Source: CAVRCA01 sp965218045
GTDB lineage: Bacteria > Pseudomonadota > Alphaproteobacteria > Acetobacterales > Acetobacteraceae
NCBI GenBank assembly: GCA_965218045.1
Contig: CBDCJX010000019.1
Location: 10,718 to 74,717, forward strand
Direction of reading: 5' to 3'
DNA length: 64,000 nucleotides
Part shown: positions 34,266 to 44,414 of the stretch, piece after piece
Position numbering within the stretch: the stretch's first letter is position 1
Layout of the letters: each line of letters opens with the position of its first letter
Made by a program: the position numbers and the translations under genes
The notes under the pieces: generated by a model
What the model was told of the DNA's origin: nothing
Databases searched by the model: none
What the model saw: only the letters and a program-made list of their open reading frames with translations

Positions 34266-35177
34266 ATGACCAACGAGGAACGCGACATCATCTCCCGCTT
34301 CATCGAGCGGGTCAGCGGCGCTCAGCAGAAGGCGAGCGCGCAGCAAGGCGGCTTCGGCTCGGTCCCCAGCACGGCGCCGGCGCCGCTGCCGCCGATCGAT
34401 CACGAGGCGGACGCGCTGATCGGCCAGTTGTTCGAGCGTTACCCCGAAGCGCGCTATCGGCTGACCCAGACCGCCTTCGTGCAGGAATACGCGCTGGTCG
34501 AGGCGCAGAACCGGATCAAGCGGCTGGAATACGAGCTGCAACAATTGCAACAGCAGGTGCAACAACAAGCGCAGCAGGCGGCGCAGCAGCCCCGTTCGGG
34601 TGGCGGCTTCCTGAGCGGCATCTTTGGCGGCGGGCAGCAGCAACGCAATGCCTCCCCTGCGGCCCAGCCGCCGCCGGTGTGGAATCAGGGCGCGGCGATG
34701 CCGCCTGGCCAGCCGCAATACCCGCCGCCGCCGCAATACGCCCCGGGTTACCAGCCGGGCATGTTCCAGCGCTCCGGCTCGGGCTTCCTCGGCTCGGCGC
34801 TGACCACGGCAGCGGGAGTGGCCGGCGGCATGGTGGTCGGCAATGCGCTGATGAACATGTTCTCGCCGCACCATGCGCTCGCGGGCGGTCTTGGCAGCGG
34901 AATGGGCGGCGGGTTTGGGGAGGGTGGCTCGCCGGCGGATGCGAGCCCTTGGGGCGCGCCGGCCGCGTCGGACCCCGGCTACGTCGACCAGGGCAGTTGG
35001 ACCACACCGGATGCCGATCCGGCACTGCCCGATCAGTCGGGGTATGCGGACCAGGGCACCTGGGACCAAGCAAGCTTGGACCAGGGCGGCGGCGACCAGA
35101 GCGGATGGAGCGATCCCGGTGATACATGGGACAGTTCCGGCGGCGATGGCGGCGGCTTCGACGACAATCTTGGCTGA
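34266..35177 (+). CDS. DUF2076 family protein
   Basis: A 303-residue protein. The N-terminal half (1-110) is the conserved DUF2076 region with I-S-R-F-I-E-R and a glutamine-rich coiled coil (about 80-112). A low-complexity glycine/proline/glutamine linker carries a hydrophobic glycine zipper (about 175-200). The C-terminus is acidic and repetitive, with D-Q-G-x-W and D-Q-S-G-x units. Periplasmic or ABC-type roles have been suggested for the family, but none is proven. The start ATG 34266 follows GAAGGGCGCC. Confidence 0.85.
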   Translation: MTNEERDIISRFIERVSGAQQKASAQQGGFGSVPSTAPAPLPPIDHEADALIGQLFERYPEARYRLTQTAFVQEYALVEAQNRIKRLEYELQQLQQQVQQQAQQAAQQPRSGGGFLSGIFGGGQQQRNASPAAQPPPVWNQGAAMPPGQPQYPPPPQYAPGYQPGMFQRSGSGFLGSALTTAAGVAGGMVVGNALMNMFSPHHALAGGLGSGMGGGFGEGGSPADASPWGAPAASDPGYVDQGSWTTPDADPALPDQSGYADQGTWDQASLDQGGGDQSGWSDPGDTWDSSGGDGGGFDDNLG

Positions 35178-35185
35178 TCGCGGAG

Positions 35186-35207
35186 GCGGGCCGGCGCGAC
35201 GGCCCGC
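35186..35207. terminator. Bidirectional terminator-like hairpin
   Basis: Perfect 8-bp arms GCGGGCCG and CGGCCCGC with a 6-nt loop, placed exactly in the 32-nt gap between the convergent DUF2076 and isochorismatase genes. Confidence 0.5.
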
Positions 35208-35209
35208 TC

Positions 35210-35809
35210 TCATTCGCCCAGCAGCTCGGCCGAAGTCACCGGCGCGATTTGCTGGCCGTAGCGCGAGCTGTAGATCCGCAGGATCGCGTCGTGGGTCTCG
35301 TCGGCCGAGCTGCACATCGCGTCGGTGACCACGAGGATGCGGTAGCCCCGATCGACCGCGCCGAGAACCGTCGCCAGCACGCAAACGTCGGTCTCTGCGC
35401 CCGTCACGATCAGGGTCTCGGCCTCCCGCTCTCGCAGGCGGCGTTCGAAGCCGGGGGCCAGCCAGGGCGAGTAGACCGGCTTGTCGATGATTTCGGCCGG
35501 CGGGACCAACTCCGCGAGCTCGGGCAGCAACTCGATCGGCTCGGTCCCGAGCCGTTCGATCGTCATTGACGACCAGCGCTCGTAATAGCGCCGCCACATG
35601 CCGGTGGCATCGCCAGGCCTGCGCGCGGGAATAAAGCGGGTGAAGATGGTCCGATCCGCCATATGGCGGGCAATGCGTGCGATAACGGGACGCACCTTGT
35701 TCATCCAGGGCGTGTGCCACTCGGTGGATTCGGCGAACATGCGCTGCATGTCGACGCAGACATGGACGGCGCCGCACGAGACCGGCGACAATCGGCGTCT
35801 CTCCTGCAT
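35210..35809 (-). CDS. Isochorismatase-family cysteine hydrolase
   Basis: A 199-residue alpha/beta hydrolase of the isochorismatase superfamily. The catalytic triad is visible as D (CVDMQRMF), K (IDKPVYS) and C in GAETDVCV, with the cis-peptide region preceding it. Members act on amides or enol ethers of small acids; the substrate cannot be told here. GGAGGGG precedes the ATG. It is not linked in operon with its neighbours. Confidence 0.88.
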   Translation of the reverse strand: MQERRRLSPVSCGAVHVCVDMQRMFAESTEWHTPWMNKVRPVIARIARHMADRTIFTRFIPARRPGDATGMWRRYYERWSSMTIERLGTEPIELLPELAELVPPAEIIDKPVYSPWLAPGFERRLREREAETLIVTGAETDVCVLATVLGAVDRGYRILVVTDAMCSSADETHDAILRIYSSRYGQQIAPVTSAELLGE

Positions 35810-35854
35810 GACCCCTCCGAGCTTGCCTGCTCGGCGGTAACGCGGCCCAACGCC

Positions 35855-38800
35855 TCAATATTCAAACTGGTATTTCAGTCCGATGCTGCTGCCGCCGGAC
35901 TCGGCGGGCGTGGCGCTGGTCTTGGGCGCGGCCTGCGCGCCGCTGCCGACCGTGCCCTCCAGCTTCAGCCCCTTGAGGAGGTCCACCCGCACCACGCCCT
36001 GCGTGCTCGAGCCGCCAATCCCCTGCTTGGCACCGACATACACGCCCGGAGAAACGTAGCGGCCGCCTTCCAACGCGGCCCCTCCGTTGGCACCCGACCC
36101 GACGGAGAGCTGGTCGAGCCCGAGCCCCTTGCGCAAGGTATCCAATGGGTTGCTCCCGCTGGGTCCGGAGCCGGTCAGGGATGCGAGTGCCAGGCCGATC
36201 TGCGCCAGCTCGAACGGGCTGAGCGACGACGCGCTGCGCTTGAACAGCAGATAGGCGAGCACCTCGTCCTGCGGCAGCTCGGGGACACTGGTCAGCGTGA
36301 TCTTCGGCGCGCTCGCCGTGCCGCCTACATTGAGGTAGGCGGTCACGTTGCCGTTGTTTGATGACGCAACGAAGTCGAGGCTCGGGTCGGTCAGGCTGCC
36401 GCCGTTGAAGCTGACCTGACCCTTGGTGAAGGTCAGCGTCTGGCCGGCGATGCTGAAATTGCCCTGGCGCATCTCGAAGCCGCCGATCGGCTTCGGATTG
36501 ATGCTGGTGCCTTGCAGCCGCAGCGAGCCCTGCATCTCGGCGAACAAGCCGCGCCCGCGCACGTAGATGGCGCGATCCGCCGTGATCGTGAGGTCGAGCG
36601 TGATCTCCGGCCCGGGCGCGGGCGGCGGCGGCGGTTTCTCCCCAGGACGGCGGACATCCAGCACGGCGATGCTGGGTGGCAGCTTCTCGGGGATGTTGAT
36701 CTCGGCGCGGTCGATGTGGATCGTGCCGCGCAGCACGATCTCGCTGGCGAGCGCGCCATGGATTGCGAGGTCGGCATCGAGCGTCGCGCGCAGCCGGTCG
36801 CTGGCGATCGGCCGCGCGTTGTTCGCCACCACGGTGATGTCGATCGCCTTGTCCGCCGTGAGCACGCCGATCGTGCCGGAAGCCTTGATCGTGCCCTTGC
36901 CGGCGCGGCCGGTGAAGCTGACCAGGCGCACCGTGTCACCCTGGAACGCGACCTGCGCGGCTATGTCGTCGATGCGCACGCCCTGGCCGAGATCCTGCAC
37001 CTCGCCGTTGGCAAGCCGCGCGGTGCCGCCGAGGCGCGGCGCGGAGAGCGGGCCGTTCACGCTGCCATTGAGCGTGAGCTGGCCGCGCGCGCGGCGGCCG
37101 TTCGGCGCCAGGATCGGGTCGAGCATGGCGAGGTCGACCCGACCGTCGGCCTGCAACGCAAGCGCGCGCGCCGGGTCGAGCGGCACGGTGCCCGCTACCG
37201 TGAAGCTGGTCGAGCGGCCGGCGGTCAGCCGCGTGTCGAGCCGCGCGGTGTCGCCGTTGAGGTTCACGGTCGTGGTGAGGTTTGCCGGCGGCAGGCCGGC
37301 GGCCGGGCCGTTGCGCGAACGCAGCCCGGTCGCTTCCAGCCGCACGGTGCCGTTCGGCCGCGCCGGCGTGCCGGTCAGCCGCGCGTCGGCGCGCAAGCTG
37401 CCCTCCGCGTCGACCGAGGGGGCGAACGGCTTGACCAGGTCGGGGGTGACGTTGCGGATCTGCGCCGTCAGGTCGAGGGTCGGCGAGGCACGCCCGTTCA
37501 CCTCGATCGTCGCCTGGCCGAGCCCGGCGCGCAGCCGGTCGATCGTCACGCCGTCGGCAAAGCCGATCGTCACCGGCGCGAGCAGCCGCAAATCCTCGCC
37601 CTTCCAGTTCGCGGTCATGGTGGAGACCCGCAGCGACTTCTGCGGCTGGTCAAGCACCGCCGCCGCGTCGACTTTCGCCTCGGCACCCGCCACGTTGCGC
37701 GCGTTGGCGCCCAGCTTGACCGCGAGCGCGTCCGGCGGCCCCGAAGCGGTCAGCCGCGCCGATCCGCTCACCCCGCTGGCCGCGAACCCGTCCACCGTGA
37801 GCACGCCGTTGGCGATCGTCGGCGTGCCGGTCGGGTCGGCCACTGTCGCGACGAGGCGGGCGTCGCGAACGGACGCGGTGCCGGTCAGCCCGGCATCGTG
37901 CGCCTCGACGCGGATGTCGGCGACCGTCTTGCCGGCGTTGCTGTCGGTGGTGAGCGAGGCGGTCACGCCGCCCGAGAGCGGCTTGCCGACGAACGGACGC
38001 AGATCGTCGAGCCGCGTCATCTTGAGGTCGAGCTTGCCGAGCGGCAGGGAAGCACCCGGCGGCAGCACCAGCGCCGCCACGGCGTGCGCGCTCTTCCAGT
38101 CCGCCTTGCTGATATCGACGTGCAGCGCGCCGTCCGTCTCGCGCCGAGCCGATGCGGCCAAGGCCAGCGGCGCACCGGCGAGCTCGCCATCGGCGGTGAT
38201 CTGGCCGGTCGGCGCGCCCGGCAGGTGTTGCGCCTCGACATGCGCATGGATCGGCCCGCTCGGCATCGATCGCACCGCCACGTCGCCGGCGAGGTCGATG
38301 GTGGTGGCGAGGTCGTCGGTCGGACCGGCGACGTGGCCCTGCGCGTCGAGATGGCCCTTCACTGTCGGCGCCAACACCGCGAGCTCGGACAGGCCGAGCT
38401 TCCAGTCGAGGTCGAGCTTGCCCTGCGCCATCGCGCCATGCGCGCCGAGGGTGATCGTCTTGCCGTTCACCTCTAGGCGGGAAAGCTCGACATCGCTGTC
38501 GTGCAGGCTGGCGGTCACGCCGATCTTGGCCGCCTCGCCGATCAGGCCAGGCACGGGCGCCTGGCCGCCGGTGATGCCAAGCGTGCCGTCGACAATCGCC
38601 TGGGTAGCGCCGGCTTGCCGCGATGCTTTCACATCGAGATCGGCCCGGCCGCGCAGGTCGACCCCGCCGAGCTCGGCGAGCGGCGCCAGCGTGGGCAGGT
38701 GCAACGCCGCCTCGGCCGAGACACTGCCGGCGGTGTGGGCGGTGCCCTTGGCCTCGATCAGCTCATGGGAGAGGGTGAAGTCGACCGGCCGGTCCGCCGC

Positions 38801-39880
38801 ATCGAGCTTGGCGTCGGCGGTCAAGGTGAGCGGCGAGCCAGCCAGCACGTCGGGCTTCGGCCCGGGGATGCGCAGACCCTCCAGCGCCGCTTTCAGGTGC
38901 GCCGCCGTCTTGTCGCCTTGCAGGTCGGCGGAGACCAGGCGGACCGAGCCGCCGGACACGGCGAGCTGCTCGATGCGCAAGGTGCCGTTGGCCTCCGGCC
39001 CGGCGAACGGGCCCTGCACCTTGGCGGCGAGCTTGATCGATTGCCAGGACAGCGACGGGCTCGGCGCCATCGCCGGCGCGTCGGCGTTCACCGTGAGGTC
39101 GGCGGCATTGTGTTCCAGATCGACCGTGCCGTTCGCATCGGCGTTGAGCTGGCCGGCGCTCAGCGCGAGCTTGGTGCCGAGCGCGTCGCGCGGGCCGTCG
39201 AGCGACGCGTCGAGCGCGATCGCGCCGAGATCGGGCAGCCCCGCCGCCCGCGATACCAGTCCACGCGGCGGTTCGTTCGCCGTCAGCTTGGCCGCGATCC
39301 GTGCTGCGTCGACATTCGCCTTGAGCTGGTAGACCGCATTGTCGGGGAGGCTGCGCACCGTCAGGTCGGCGCTGGCCTGATCGAGCGAGGCGAAGGAGAG
39401 CGATCCCGCCAGGGCGAGCGACGCCTCGGTGCCGATCACCGGCTTGGCGAGGTCGATGCGGCTGATCGCCATCTGCTTGACCGTCACGGTGACCGGCAGG
39501 CTGAAGCCGGAGGACTTCTTCGCTTCGGCCGGCTTGGCCGGTGGCGACGAGACCGGCAGCCGGGTGACGTCGATGCTGTCGGCGGTCAGCGTGTCGGCGG
39601 CGAACTCGCCGGCGACCAAGCGCAGCGGCGACCAGTCGATCTTGAGGTTCTCGATCGTGGTGTAGGCGCCCTGCGCGTCGGTGAGCTCCAGCCGCTCGGC
39701 GGTGAGCTTGCTGAGACCGCCGCCGAGGCCGTAGATCTTGACCGAGCCGCCGGTGAGCGAGGTGATCAGCTTCTCGATCATCGACTGGCCGGGCGAGGGG
39801 ACTTGCGCGTCGGCGATCCGCGCCAGCAGCAAGCACAGCAAGCCGGCGACAAGCGCGCCGAAAATCCCAGGCTTTCGCAT
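35855..39880 (-). CDS. tamB: Translocation and assembly module subunit TamB
   Basis: A 1341-residue inner-membrane-anchored periplasmic protein. The N-terminal signal anchor (residues about 5-25) is followed by a very long beta-helical region full of alternating hydrophobic/polar strands. The conserved C-terminal DUF490 domain (about 1000-1341) ends ...GLKYQFEY. TamB forms the bridge for phospholipid transport or outer-membrane protein assembly together with TamA. The ATG overlaps the tamA stop (TGATG), so the pair is translationally coupled. The final aromatic residue is typical for this family. Confidence 0.95.
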   Translation of the reverse strand: MRKPGIFGALVAGLLCLLLARIADAQVPSPGQSMIEKLITSLTGGSVKIYGLGGGLSKLTAERLELTDAQGAYTTIENLKIDWSPLRLVAGEFAADTLTADSIDVTRLPVSSPPAKPAEAKKSSGFSLPVTVTVKQMAISRIDLAKPVIGTEASLALAGSLSFASLDQASADLTVRSLPDNAVYQLKANVDAARIAAKLTANEPPRGLVSRAAGLPDLGAIALDASLDGPRDALGTKLALSAGQLNADANGTVDLEHNAADLTVNADAPAMAPSPSLSWQSIKLAAKVQGPFAGPEANGTLRIEQLAVSGGSVRLVSADLQGDKTAAHLKAALEGLRIPGPKPDVLAGSPLTLTADAKLDAADRPVDFTLSHELIEAKGTAHTAGSVSAEAALHLPTLAPLAELGGVDLRGRADLDVKASRQAGATQAIVDGTLGITGGQAPVPGLIGEAAKIGVTASLHDSDVELSRLEVNGKTITLGAHGAMAQGKLDLDWKLGLSELAVLAPTVKGHLDAQGHVAGPTDDLATTIDLAGDVAVRSMPSGPIHAHVEAQHLPGAPTGQITADGELAGAPLALAASARRETDGALHVDISKADWKSAHAVAALVLPPGASLPLGKLDLKMTRLDDLRPFVGKPLSGGVTASLTTDSNAGKTVADIRVEAHDAGLTGTASVRDARLVATVADPTGTPTIANGVLTVDGFAASGVSGSARLTASGPPDALAVKLGANARNVAGAEAKVDAAAVLDQPQKSLRVSTMTANWKGEDLRLLAPVTIGFADGVTIDRLRAGLGQATIEVNGRASPTLDLTAQIRNVTPDLVKPFAPSVDAEGSLRADARLTGTPARPNGTVRLEATGLRSRNGPAAGLPPANLTTTVNLNGDTARLDTRLTAGRSTSFTVAGTVPLDPARALALQADGRVDLAMLDPILAPNGRRARGQLTLNGSVNGPLSAPRLGGTARLANGEVQDLGQGVRIDDIAAQVAFQGDTVRLVSFTGRAGKGTIKASGTIGVLTADKAIDITVVANNARPIASDRLRATLDADLAIHGALASEIVLRGTIHIDRAEINIPEKLPPSIAVLDVRRPGEKPPPPPAPGPEITLDLTITADRAIYVRGRGLFAEMQGSLRLQGTSINPKPIGGFEMRQGNFSIAGQTLTFTKGQVSFNGGSLTDPSLDFVASSNNGNVTAYLNVGGTASAPKITLTSVPELPQDEVLAYLLFKRSASSLSPFELAQIGLALASLTGSGPSGSNPLDTLRKGLGLDQLSVGSGANGGAALEGGRYVSPGVYVGAKQGIGGSSTQGVVRVDLLKGLKLEGTVGSGAQAAPKTSATPAESGGSSIGLKYQFEY

Positions 39881-41748
39881 CAGAACGCCTCGCCAATGCC
39901 GAGATAGAATTCCACCGAATCCGATCCCTTAATTTTGCTGAGCGGCAAGGCGATGTCGGCGCGGATCGGACCCAACGACGTGTAATAGCGCGCGCCCACG
40001 CCGGCGCCTAACCGCCAAGTTCCGGTTCCCGGTCCGCCATCGGCGCTGACCTGCCCGGCATCGACGAACACCGCCGCGCCGTAGTTCTCCAGGATGCGCT
40101 GGCGATACTCGACGCTGGCGGCGAGCAGCGACACGCCACCCTGGGGGTTGTTGCTGAACGGGAATTTCGGCCCGACCGACTGGTAGCGGTAGCCGCGCAC
40201 GGTGCCGCTGCCGCCGGCGTAGAATCGCTTGTCCGGCGGCAGCTCGAATTGCGAGGCGCCTTCCGCGTCACCGGCCGTCCCACGCACCGCGATGATGCTG
40301 CGCCCGGGTTTCGTGAGGCCGATCCGCGCCATGTCGAGGTAGGTCGAGCCGGTTACCTGCAGCAGCACGAAGGTCGCGCTCTGCTTGCCGAACGACTCTG
40401 TCGGCGTCACCGAGGCGGACGCGCGCACGCCACGGGTCGGCTGGAACAGGCTGTCGGTGCTATCGTATCTGGCGACGATCGGGATGCCGAGCAGGGTGTA
40501 GTCGCGAGTGACCCCCTCCTGCTTGATGCGCTCCTGCTCGGCGGCGAGACCGATGCTGCCGCTCCAGTGCTCCGAGAATTTCCGGTTCAGCAGCACGTCG
40601 CCGAGCACGGCGGTCTGGTCGTAGGCTTGCAGCGACTGCTTGATCGCGCCGATATCGGCTTGCAGTTGCTGGTCGCGCGCCAGGAAGTCCGGCTTGATGA
40701 ACTGTAGGTTCACATTGTAGCCGGGCGCCCGTTGCGCGGTGCCGCCGGCCTGGAACCCCGCCGTCAGGTTGAGCTGCTCGGCATTGCCGAACAGGTTGCG
40801 GTCGCTCCACGTGGCGGTCGCGTTGGCGCCGAGGTCGGTCGCGTAGCCGACGCCGAACGTCACCGCGTGGCGCTTGCGTTCGGTGAAGGTGAAGGTGATC
40901 GGCAGTTCGCCCGCCGCATCGAGGCTGTCGGCCGGTTCGGCGCGGACGGCGGAGAACACGCCGAGCCCGACGAGATCCTGCCGCGCGGTCTCGATCGCGC
41001 TCGGGCTGAACTGCTCGCCCTGGCGCAGTTCCAGCCGCTTGCGGACGAACGACGCGTTCACCTGGTCGAGCCCCTTGAACGCGATCGGGCCGATGTCGAC
41101 GCGCGGCCCGGTGGTGACCTTGTAGGTCACGTCGAGCGCGTCCGCGCCGCTGCGCAGGATCGCCACCGGGTCGTCGACCTTGGCCAGCGCGTAACCCTGT
41201 TCGCGCAACGCGTCGAGCAGCCGCTTGCGGGCGGCGAGCACGTTGGCGGCAGCCGCCGGTGCGCCGGGTTTCAGGTCGAGCTGGTCGCGCGCCGACTGCG
41301 GCACGTTGCCCTCGATGGACACGCGGCGGAGGTGGAACAGCGGGCCTTTCTCCAAGGTCACCGTCACCGGCACCGCCGGTTCGGCCGGGGCGCGGTCGAG
41401 CAGGTCGGGCAGCGCCGGATCATCGAGCGGGCGGCCATCAATGCGGACGTTCACCTGGCCCTCGTAGTAGCCAAAGCTGTTCAGCGCGGTCTGGAACCGA
41501 TCGGCGTCATTGCGCGCGCGGGCGATCAGGGCGAATGCGCCGACCGGGGCGCTCTCGCGCAGGCTGATCAAGGTCGACGAGCCGGAGACCGCCTGATCCA
41601 ACGCGGCGTTGCCGGTGGGCTTGATCTCCACTTTGTACGGCTGCGGGTCCGCGGCGTGGATCGCTTGCGGTGGCGGCAGCAGCACGGCAACCGCCAGCAG
41701 CACGGCGAGGGCGCGAGCGCCGCGCGGACGGATCGAAGGGATGCGCAT
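39880..41748 (-). CDS. tamA: Translocation and assembly module outer-membrane protein TamA
   Basis: A 622-residue Omp85-family protein. The signal peptide (1-32) is cut near A-I-H-A, POTRA domains span about 35-280, and a 16-strand barrel follows with the family motif GSGTVRGY in the loop that plugs the pore. It ends in a phenylalanine, as outer-membrane proteins do. ATG 41748 is chosen since the signal peptide starts there; an in-frame ATG at 41784 would give a 12-residue longer, less typical signal. It is the first gene of the tamA-tamB unit and divergent from plsC. Confidence 0.94.
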   Translation of the reverse strand: MRIPSIRPRGARALAVLLAVAVLLPPPQAIHAADPQPYKVEIKPTGNAALDQAVSGSSTLISLRESAPVGAFALIARARNDADRFQTALNSFGYYEGQVNVRIDGRPLDDPALPDLLDRAPAEPAVPVTVTLEKGPLFHLRRVSIEGNVPQSARDQLDLKPGAPAAAANVLAARKRLLDALREQGYALAKVDDPVAILRSGADALDVTYKVTTGPRVDIGPIAFKGLDQVNASFVRKRLELRQGEQFSPSAIETARQDLVGLGVFSAVRAEPADSLDAAGELPITFTFTERKRHAVTFGVGYATDLGANATATWSDRNLFGNAEQLNLTAGFQAGGTAQRAPGYNVNLQFIKPDFLARDQQLQADIGAIKQSLQAYDQTAVLGDVLLNRKFSEHWSGSIGLAAEQERIKQEGVTRDYTLLGIPIVARYDSTDSLFQPTRGVRASASVTPTESFGKQSATFVLLQVTGSTYLDMARIGLTKPGRSIIAVRGTAGDAEGASQFELPPDKRFYAGGSGTVRGYRYQSVGPKFPFSNNPQGGVSLLAASVEYRQRILENYGAAVFVDAGQVSADGGPGTGTWRLGAGVGARYYTSLGPIRADIALPLSKIKGSDSVEFYLGIGEAF

Positions 41749-41963
41749 ACGCCGCAATTTAGACTGGTTCGCGCGTGGGCGCATCTCGCGGTCTGCTTTC
41801 CTCGCCAAGGTATTCCCGGAACGATCATTCGCACGTCATTGTTCCTGCCCCTCGGAGGCGCTATGCCCGCGCCATGCAGGGTTCCCCTCGTCGCCTGCGT
41901 CACCTCGCCGCTGGTCCGCTCCCAGGGGCGCCGGCCTTGCCGAGGGCGTTGCCGCTTGGGGCG

Positions 41964-42836
41964 ATGGCTGGTCGCGCGTTACCAAGTCGCGAGCGGCCAA
42001 ACCTCATCCCGCGCCTGCGCGCTGTGCGCCGCATCGTGCTGGTGCTGCTGTGGACGGCGATCGCCGCCCTGGTGCAATCGGTCTGCCTGCTGCTGTCGGG
42101 TCGACCGAAGGTGCTGTTCGCCCGCCTGTATTGGAACCTGGTCTGTCGGCTGCTCGGGGTGCGCGTGCGGGTCATTGGCCAGCCGTCGCCAGGGCGGCCG
42201 CTGGTCTATGTCTCGAACCATTCCTCGTGGCTCGACATCCCGGCGCTGGGCGGTCAGCTGCAAGCGTGCTTCGTCTCCAAGGGGGAGGTCGCGGGGTGGC
42301 CGATCCTCGGCACGATCGCCCGGCTCGGCCGATCGGTGTTCGTCACCCGGCAACGCGGCAGCATGGTGAGCGAGCGCGATTCGATGGTCGGCCGGCTGAT
42401 GGCCGGCGACAACCTGATCCTGTTCCCCGAGGGAACCTCGTCGGACGGCTCGCGCGTGCTGCCCTTCCGCTCGGCGTTCTTCGCCATCGTCGAGGGCGAG
42501 GTCCGGCCGCTGATCCAGCCGGTCTCGGTGGTGTACGACCGACTTGCCAACCTGCCGACCGGGCGCGTCTGGCGACCGCTGTTCGCCTGGTACGGCGATA
42601 TGGACATTGCCTCGCATCTGTGGCGCCTAGCGCAGTTTCGCGGCATGCGCGCAACCATCATCCTGCACCAGACGCTCGACCCGGCGCTGTTCCCGAACCG
42701 CAAGGCGCTGTCGCAAGCCGTGTGGGCGGTGGTCGCGACCGGTGCCGCCACCTTGCGGCAGAACCGCCCGGCGGAACCGCTGCGCGCCAGCGCCGACGCG
42801 CCGTCTGTGGCGGATGTGCCGCCAGCGCAACCGTGA
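41964..42836 (+). CDS. plsC: 1-acyl-sn-glycerol-3-phosphate acyltransferase
   Basis: A 290-residue membrane acyltransferase that makes phosphatidic acid from lysophosphatidate. A transmembrane helix (about 24-46) precedes the catalytic H-x4-D motif NHSSWLD at 85-91 and the substrate motif FPEGTSSDG starting at 154. ATG 41964 is preferred because the sequence before it is low-complexity and basic; ATG 41874 is possible and would add 30 residues. Neither has a strong ribosome-binding site. It is 186 nt upstream of miaB, a pairing also found in other alphaproteobacteria. Confidence 0.9.
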   Translation: MAGRALPSRERPNLIPRLRAVRRIVLVLLWTAIAALVQSVCLLLSGRPKVLFARLYWNLVCRLLGVRVRVIGQPSPGRPLVYVSNHSSWLDIPALGGQLQACFVSKGEVAGWPILGTIARLGRSVFVTRQRGSMVSERDSMVGRLMAGDNLILFPEGTSSDGSRVLPFRSAFFAIVEGEVRPLIQPVSVVYDRLANLPTGRVWRPLFAWYGDMDIASHLWRLAQFRGMRATIILHQTLDPALFPNRKALSQAVWAVVATGAATLRQNRPAEPLRASADAPSVADVPPAQP

Positions 42837-43022
42837 GACGCCGCCGCCGCGCTAAGTTGTTGACAGCTTGCCCGGTTCCATTGCCAGACTGCGCTGTGTC
42901 ACACGACCGCTTTGCGTGAGAGGAGACCACGCCGCGCCCACGCGCTTGACCGTCCCGGTTGGGACGCTACGTCTCCCCGCCTCGCGCGTCGGACCGATCC
43001 GGCGCGTCGCGGCGGAGCATGG

Positions 43023-44414
43023 ATGATGACACCGACGGCCCCTCCTGATCCCGGCGACCCTCGCCCTGGCAAGCGTCTCCACGTCATCACCTGGGGTTGC
43101 CAGATGAACGTGTACGATAGCGGGCGGATGCGGGACGTGCTGACGCCGCTCGGCTACGCGCCGGCCGCCGCGCTGGACGAGGCCGACATGGTCATCCTCA
43201 ACACCTGCCACATCCGCGACCGGGCCGCCGAAAAAGTGTTCTCCGAGCTCGGCCGGCTGCGCGAGTTCAAGCAGCGGCGCGAGGCGATGGGCGGGCGGAT
43301 GATCCTCGCCGTCGCCGGCTGCGTGGCGCAGGCGGAGGGCGCGGAGATCCTGGCCCGCGCGCCGTTCGTCGACATCGTGCTCGGGCCGCAGACCTATCAT
43401 CGGCTGCCCGAGCTGGTCGCCCGCGCCAGCCGCGCCGCCGGGGCGGTGATCGACACCGACTTCCCCGCCGAGCAGAAATTCGATCACCTGCCCGAGTCGG
43501 ACGCGCCCTCGGGGGTTACCGCGTTCCTCACCGTGCAAGAGGGCTGCGACAAGTTTTGCAGCTTCTGCGTGGTGCCGTACACGCGCGGCGCCGAGGCGAG
43601 CCGACCTGCGCGCGCCGTCCTGGCCGAGGCGCGGCGGCTGGTCGCGCGGGGCGCGCGGGAGATCACCCTGCTCGGGCAGAACGTCAACGCCTGGCATGGC
43701 GCGGCACCGGACGGCGGCGTCTGGGAGCTCGGGCGACTGATCCGGGCACTCGCCGAGATCCCGGGGCTGCTACGGCTGCGCTACACCACCTCGCACCCGC
43801 GCGACATGGACGCCGAGCTGATCGCCGCGCATCGTGATGTCCCGGCGCTGATGCCGTTCCTGCATCTGCCGGTGCAGTCCGGCGCCGACCGGGTGCTCGC
43901 GGCGATGAACCGCAAGCACGGCGTCGACGAGTACCGCGCCCTGGTCGAGCGGCTGCGCGCCGCACGGCCCGACTTGGCACTTTCGTCGGACTTCATCGTC
44001 GGCCATCCCGGCGAGACCGAGCGAGAGTTCGCCGCCACCCTCGCGCTGGTGCGCGATGTGGGCTTCGCGCAAGCGTTCAGCTTCAAGTATTCGCCCCGCC
44101 CCGGCACGCCGGCGGCCGGAGCGCCGGGCCAGGTGCCCGAGGCCGAGAAGGACGCGCGGCTGCAAGCCCTGCAGGCGTTGCTGCGCGAGCAGCAGGCCAG
44201 CTTCAACCGGGCAACCGTCGGCCTGGTCTTGCCGGTGCTGTTCACCGGACCGGGCCGGCATCCCGGACAGATCGCCGGCCGCTCGCCGTATTTGCAGCCG
44301 GTGCACGTCGCCGGCCCCGCGGAGCTGATCGGCGCCGAAGTGCCGGTGAAGATCGAGGTCGGCAATCCCAATTCTATTTCCGGAACCCTGGACCAGGAGC
44401 GAGCCTGCGCTTGA
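43023..44414 (+). CDS. miaB: tRNA-2-methylthio-N6-dimethylallyladenosine synthase
   Basis: A 463-residue radical-SAM methylthiotransferase that modifies i6A37 of tRNAs. The N-terminal cluster cysteines are C26, C62 and C100. The radical-SAM motif C175-x3-C179-x2-C182 (GCDKFCSFC) is intact, and a C-terminal TRAM domain spans about 390-455. The start is ATG 43023, with GGCGGAG upstream; a second ATG follows directly. Its TGA overlaps the TTG of phoH. First gene of the coupled miaB-phoH-ybeY-corC block. Confidence 0.96.
   Translation: MMTPTAPPDPGDPRPGKRLHVITWGCQMNVYDSGRMRDVLTPLGYAPAAALDEADMVILNTCHIRDRAAEKVFSELGRLREFKQRREAMGGRMILAVAGCVAQAEGAEILARAPFVDIVLGPQTYHRLPELVARASRAAGAVIDTDFPAEQKFDHLPESDAPSGVTAFLTVQEGCDKFCSFCVVPYTRGAEASRPARAVLAEARRLVARGAREITLLGQNVNAWHGAAPDGGVWELGRLIRALAEIPGLLRLRYTTSHPRDMDAELIAAHRDVPALMPFLHLPVQSGADRVLAAMNRKHGVDEYRALVERLRAARPDLALSSDFIVGHPGETEREFAATLALVRDVGFAQAFSFKYSPRPGTPAAGAPGQVPEAEKDARLQALQALLREQQASFNRATVGLVLPVLFTGPGRHPGQIAGRSPYLQPVHVAGPAELIGAEVPVKIEVGNPNSISGTLDQERACA

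Noticed and set aside
36567..39332. Very long open frames antisense to tamB (more than 900 codons) and similar ones antisense to ppdK, glyS and addB
   Set aside because: They are by-products of very high GC content and third-position bias; they have no protein-family pattern, and the opposite strand holds clearly conserved genes.
41818..41843. EcfG-type promoter (GGAAC with GTT about 18 bp downstream) before plsC
   Set aside because: The spacing and the -10 are not quite right (TGTT at 17 bp), and the plsC start is more than 100 nt away; too weak to list.
42837..43022. TTGACA at 42860 as a miaB promoter, and a hairpin at about 42952-42967
   Set aside because: No -10 at usable distance and no feature to give the hairpin a role.
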